This document shows, piece by piece, positions 63,301-64,000 of a stretch of DNA of 64,000 bases; position 1 is the first letter of the stretch; every line of letters begins with the position of its first letter. Position numbers and translations under genes: made by a program. The notes beneath the pieces were generated by a model that saw only the letters and a program-made list of their open reading frames with translations, did not search any database and was not told where the DNA came from. Source of the DNA: Pseudomonas sp. LS-2 (GTDB lineage Bacteria > Pseudomonadota > Gammaproteobacteria > Pseudomonadales > Pseudomonadaceae). The stretch is taken from contig NZ_QXTJ01000002.1 of the NCBI RefSeq assembly GCF_003605735.1, forward strand, positions 137,075 through 201,074. Reading direction: 5' to 3'.

Positions 63301-63429
63301 TTACTCGTGAGAATGGCCGTGGCCGTTCTCCCCTTCAGCGGACTTGGCCGAAGGATCACCGCAGCCAGAAAGCAGGCCGATTAGCAAAGTAACGAAGGTG
63401 AAACGCAGCAGGGTTTTGGATGTGTTCAT
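63301..63429 (-). CDS. 42-aa His-rich lipoprotein
   Basis: A small gene encoding MNTSKTLLRFTFVTLLIGLL followed by the lipobox S-G-C (Cys23) and a short mature part GDPSAKSAEGENGHGHSHE. A lipobox with an LLSGC pattern and a basic start make it a clear small lipoprotein, Gly at position +2 predicting transfer to the outer membrane. The HGHSHE end could bind metal. GAGGTC precedes the ATG. Lies between the metal exporter and the membrane-anchor gene, on the same strand as the latter. Confidence 0.8.
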   Translation of the reverse strand: MNTSKTLLRFTFVTLLIGLLSGCGDPSAKSAEGENGHGHSHE

Positions 63430-63497
63430 GGACTGACCTCAGATAAGAAAAAGCACCCGCAGCTCGATTCATAACGAGCCGCAAGCAGAGAGAAGCT

Positions 63498-64000
63498 TTA
63501 CTGTTTGACGTTCGAATACTCGCCCGAAGTCGCGAGCGAGATGGTCACTGGAGCATCGCTGCGGTTGCGCCAAAACCAACCGTGCGTTCCATCGAACAGT
63601 GCAGTGAAATCGCCGGAATCGCGGTTGACCTGCTTACCTTTGCTGTAGCTGTGAAAATAGCCCTTCTTGCCATCATAAGGTTCGCCGTGAGTGTCGTAAT
63701 TCACTGTCCCTCCCGCGACCGTCCATTCGTATCTAACGTTCGCGCCTTTAACCATTTCAAGCTTGATCTCGCGACCTTCACCAGGTTTCAGGCTTACCGT
63801 CATTTTGTTTGTTTTGGCGGGATCTACGGTCGCCGGAGTGGTAGCAGCTGAGGCAGGCGTTGACGAAATCGCAGGAGGAGTGGTCATCGCCGCAGGTGCC
63901 ACAGACGGAGCCGCAGCAACAGCAACAGCAACTGCAGGAGCCGGCGCCAAGGTTTCGGCCAGCGCTTCGTTTGCCAGGGCGATCTTGATTTCGCCCATCT
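63498..64000 (-). CDS. Transmembrane-anchor protein, truncated by window
   Basis: C-terminal 166+ residues of a gene running past 64000. The visible part starts in a MGEIKIALANEALAETLAPA segment, which in this family follows an N-terminal membrane helix outside the window, then an Ala/Pro/Thr-rich linker of about 45 residues and a C-terminal beta-rich domain (MTVSLKPGEGREIKLEMVKG, NYDTHGEPYDGKKGYFHSYS, FDGTHGWFWRNRSDAPVTIS). Homologues are annotated as transmembrane anchor proteins in metal-resistance loci. Function not known. The internal ATG at 63998 is probably not the true start. Confidence 0.82.
   Translation of the reverse strand, partial: MGEIKIALANEALAETLAPAPAVAVAVAAAPSVAPAAMTTPPAISSTPASAATTPATVDPAKTNKMTVSLKPGEGREIKLEMVKGANVRYEWTVAGGTVNYDTHGEPYDGKKGYFHSYSKGKQVNRDSGDFTALFDGTHGWFWRNRSDAPVTISLATSGEYSNVKQ

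Noticed and set aside
1..64000. CRISPR arrays, tRNA/rRNA genes, prophage or integron genes
   Set aside because: No regularly spaced repeats, no tRNA-like arms with a CCA end or conserved T-loop, and no phage or integrase proteins were seen.

Overview
The window reads as a chromosomal accessory stretch of a Pseudomonas, probably of the P. fluorescens/P. putida type. The evidence is mostly GC-rich coding DNA, PcaI/PcaJ-type CoA-transferase subunits with the sequence features familiar from that genus, REP-like palindromes next to genes, and the very high density of LysR-type regulators. Species cannot be fixed from the sequence alone. No rRNA, tRNA, CRISPR array, prophage or integrase was seen.

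Left part (1-25.6 kb): two tandem LysR regulators (the first cut by the window edge) precede a glutathione transferase and a 685-aa three-domain flavin/ferredoxin oxidoreductase. A Tat-exported class A beta-lactamase, a REP doublet, a PRISE-type reductase and a DUF2938 membrane protein follow. Next come a 3-oxoacid CoA-transferase pair (PcaI/PcaJ type), a succinate-semialdehyde-type dehydrogenase, an XRE regulator, an EamA exporter with a divergent LysR, a YdeE-like MFS exporter, a TetR/amidase pair with a striking operator array, RNase Z, a CHASE4-PAS-GGDEF-EAL protein, a YncE/DUF305 periplasmic pair and a GST/TetR pair.

Middle (25.6-34.5 kb): an AT-rich, gene-poor island holds a single-domain RelA/SpoT-like protein, a small unknown gene and an SDR. 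Beyond it lies a second pyruvate-dehydrogenase-type E1/E2 operon with no E3 and its own LysR.

Right part (34.5-57.4 kb): about 22 genes in regulator/enzyme modules, namely SnoaL-like protein, AraC/SDR, an MRJP-like beta-propeller with a betaine-type binding protein, two zinc-less alcohol dehydrogenase/quinone reductases around an HxlR regulator, EamA/AsnC, TetR/AHL-lactonase-like/MFS, cupin, LysR/MRJP, an ABM-domain monooxygenase, ADH/LysR, LysR/alpha-beta hydrolase, DUF417, and LrgB-LrgA with a CidR-like LysR. The theme is detoxification and export of small reactive or signal molecules, each module under local control.

End (57.4-64 kb): an intact IS1182-family element (18-bp inverted repeats, 4-bp target duplication) sits beside a metal-resistance block: chrB-chrA, an NreB-like MFS exporter gene broken by a 41-bp tandem duplication, a 42-aa His-rich lipoprotein, and the C-terminal part of a membrane-anchor protein that runs off the window.

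The best candidates for unreported biology are the RelA/SpoT-like gene in the AT-rich island, the operator arrays of three TetR modules, the duplication-interrupted metal exporter with its tiny lipoprotein, and the signal-less binding protein joined to an MRJP-like gene.
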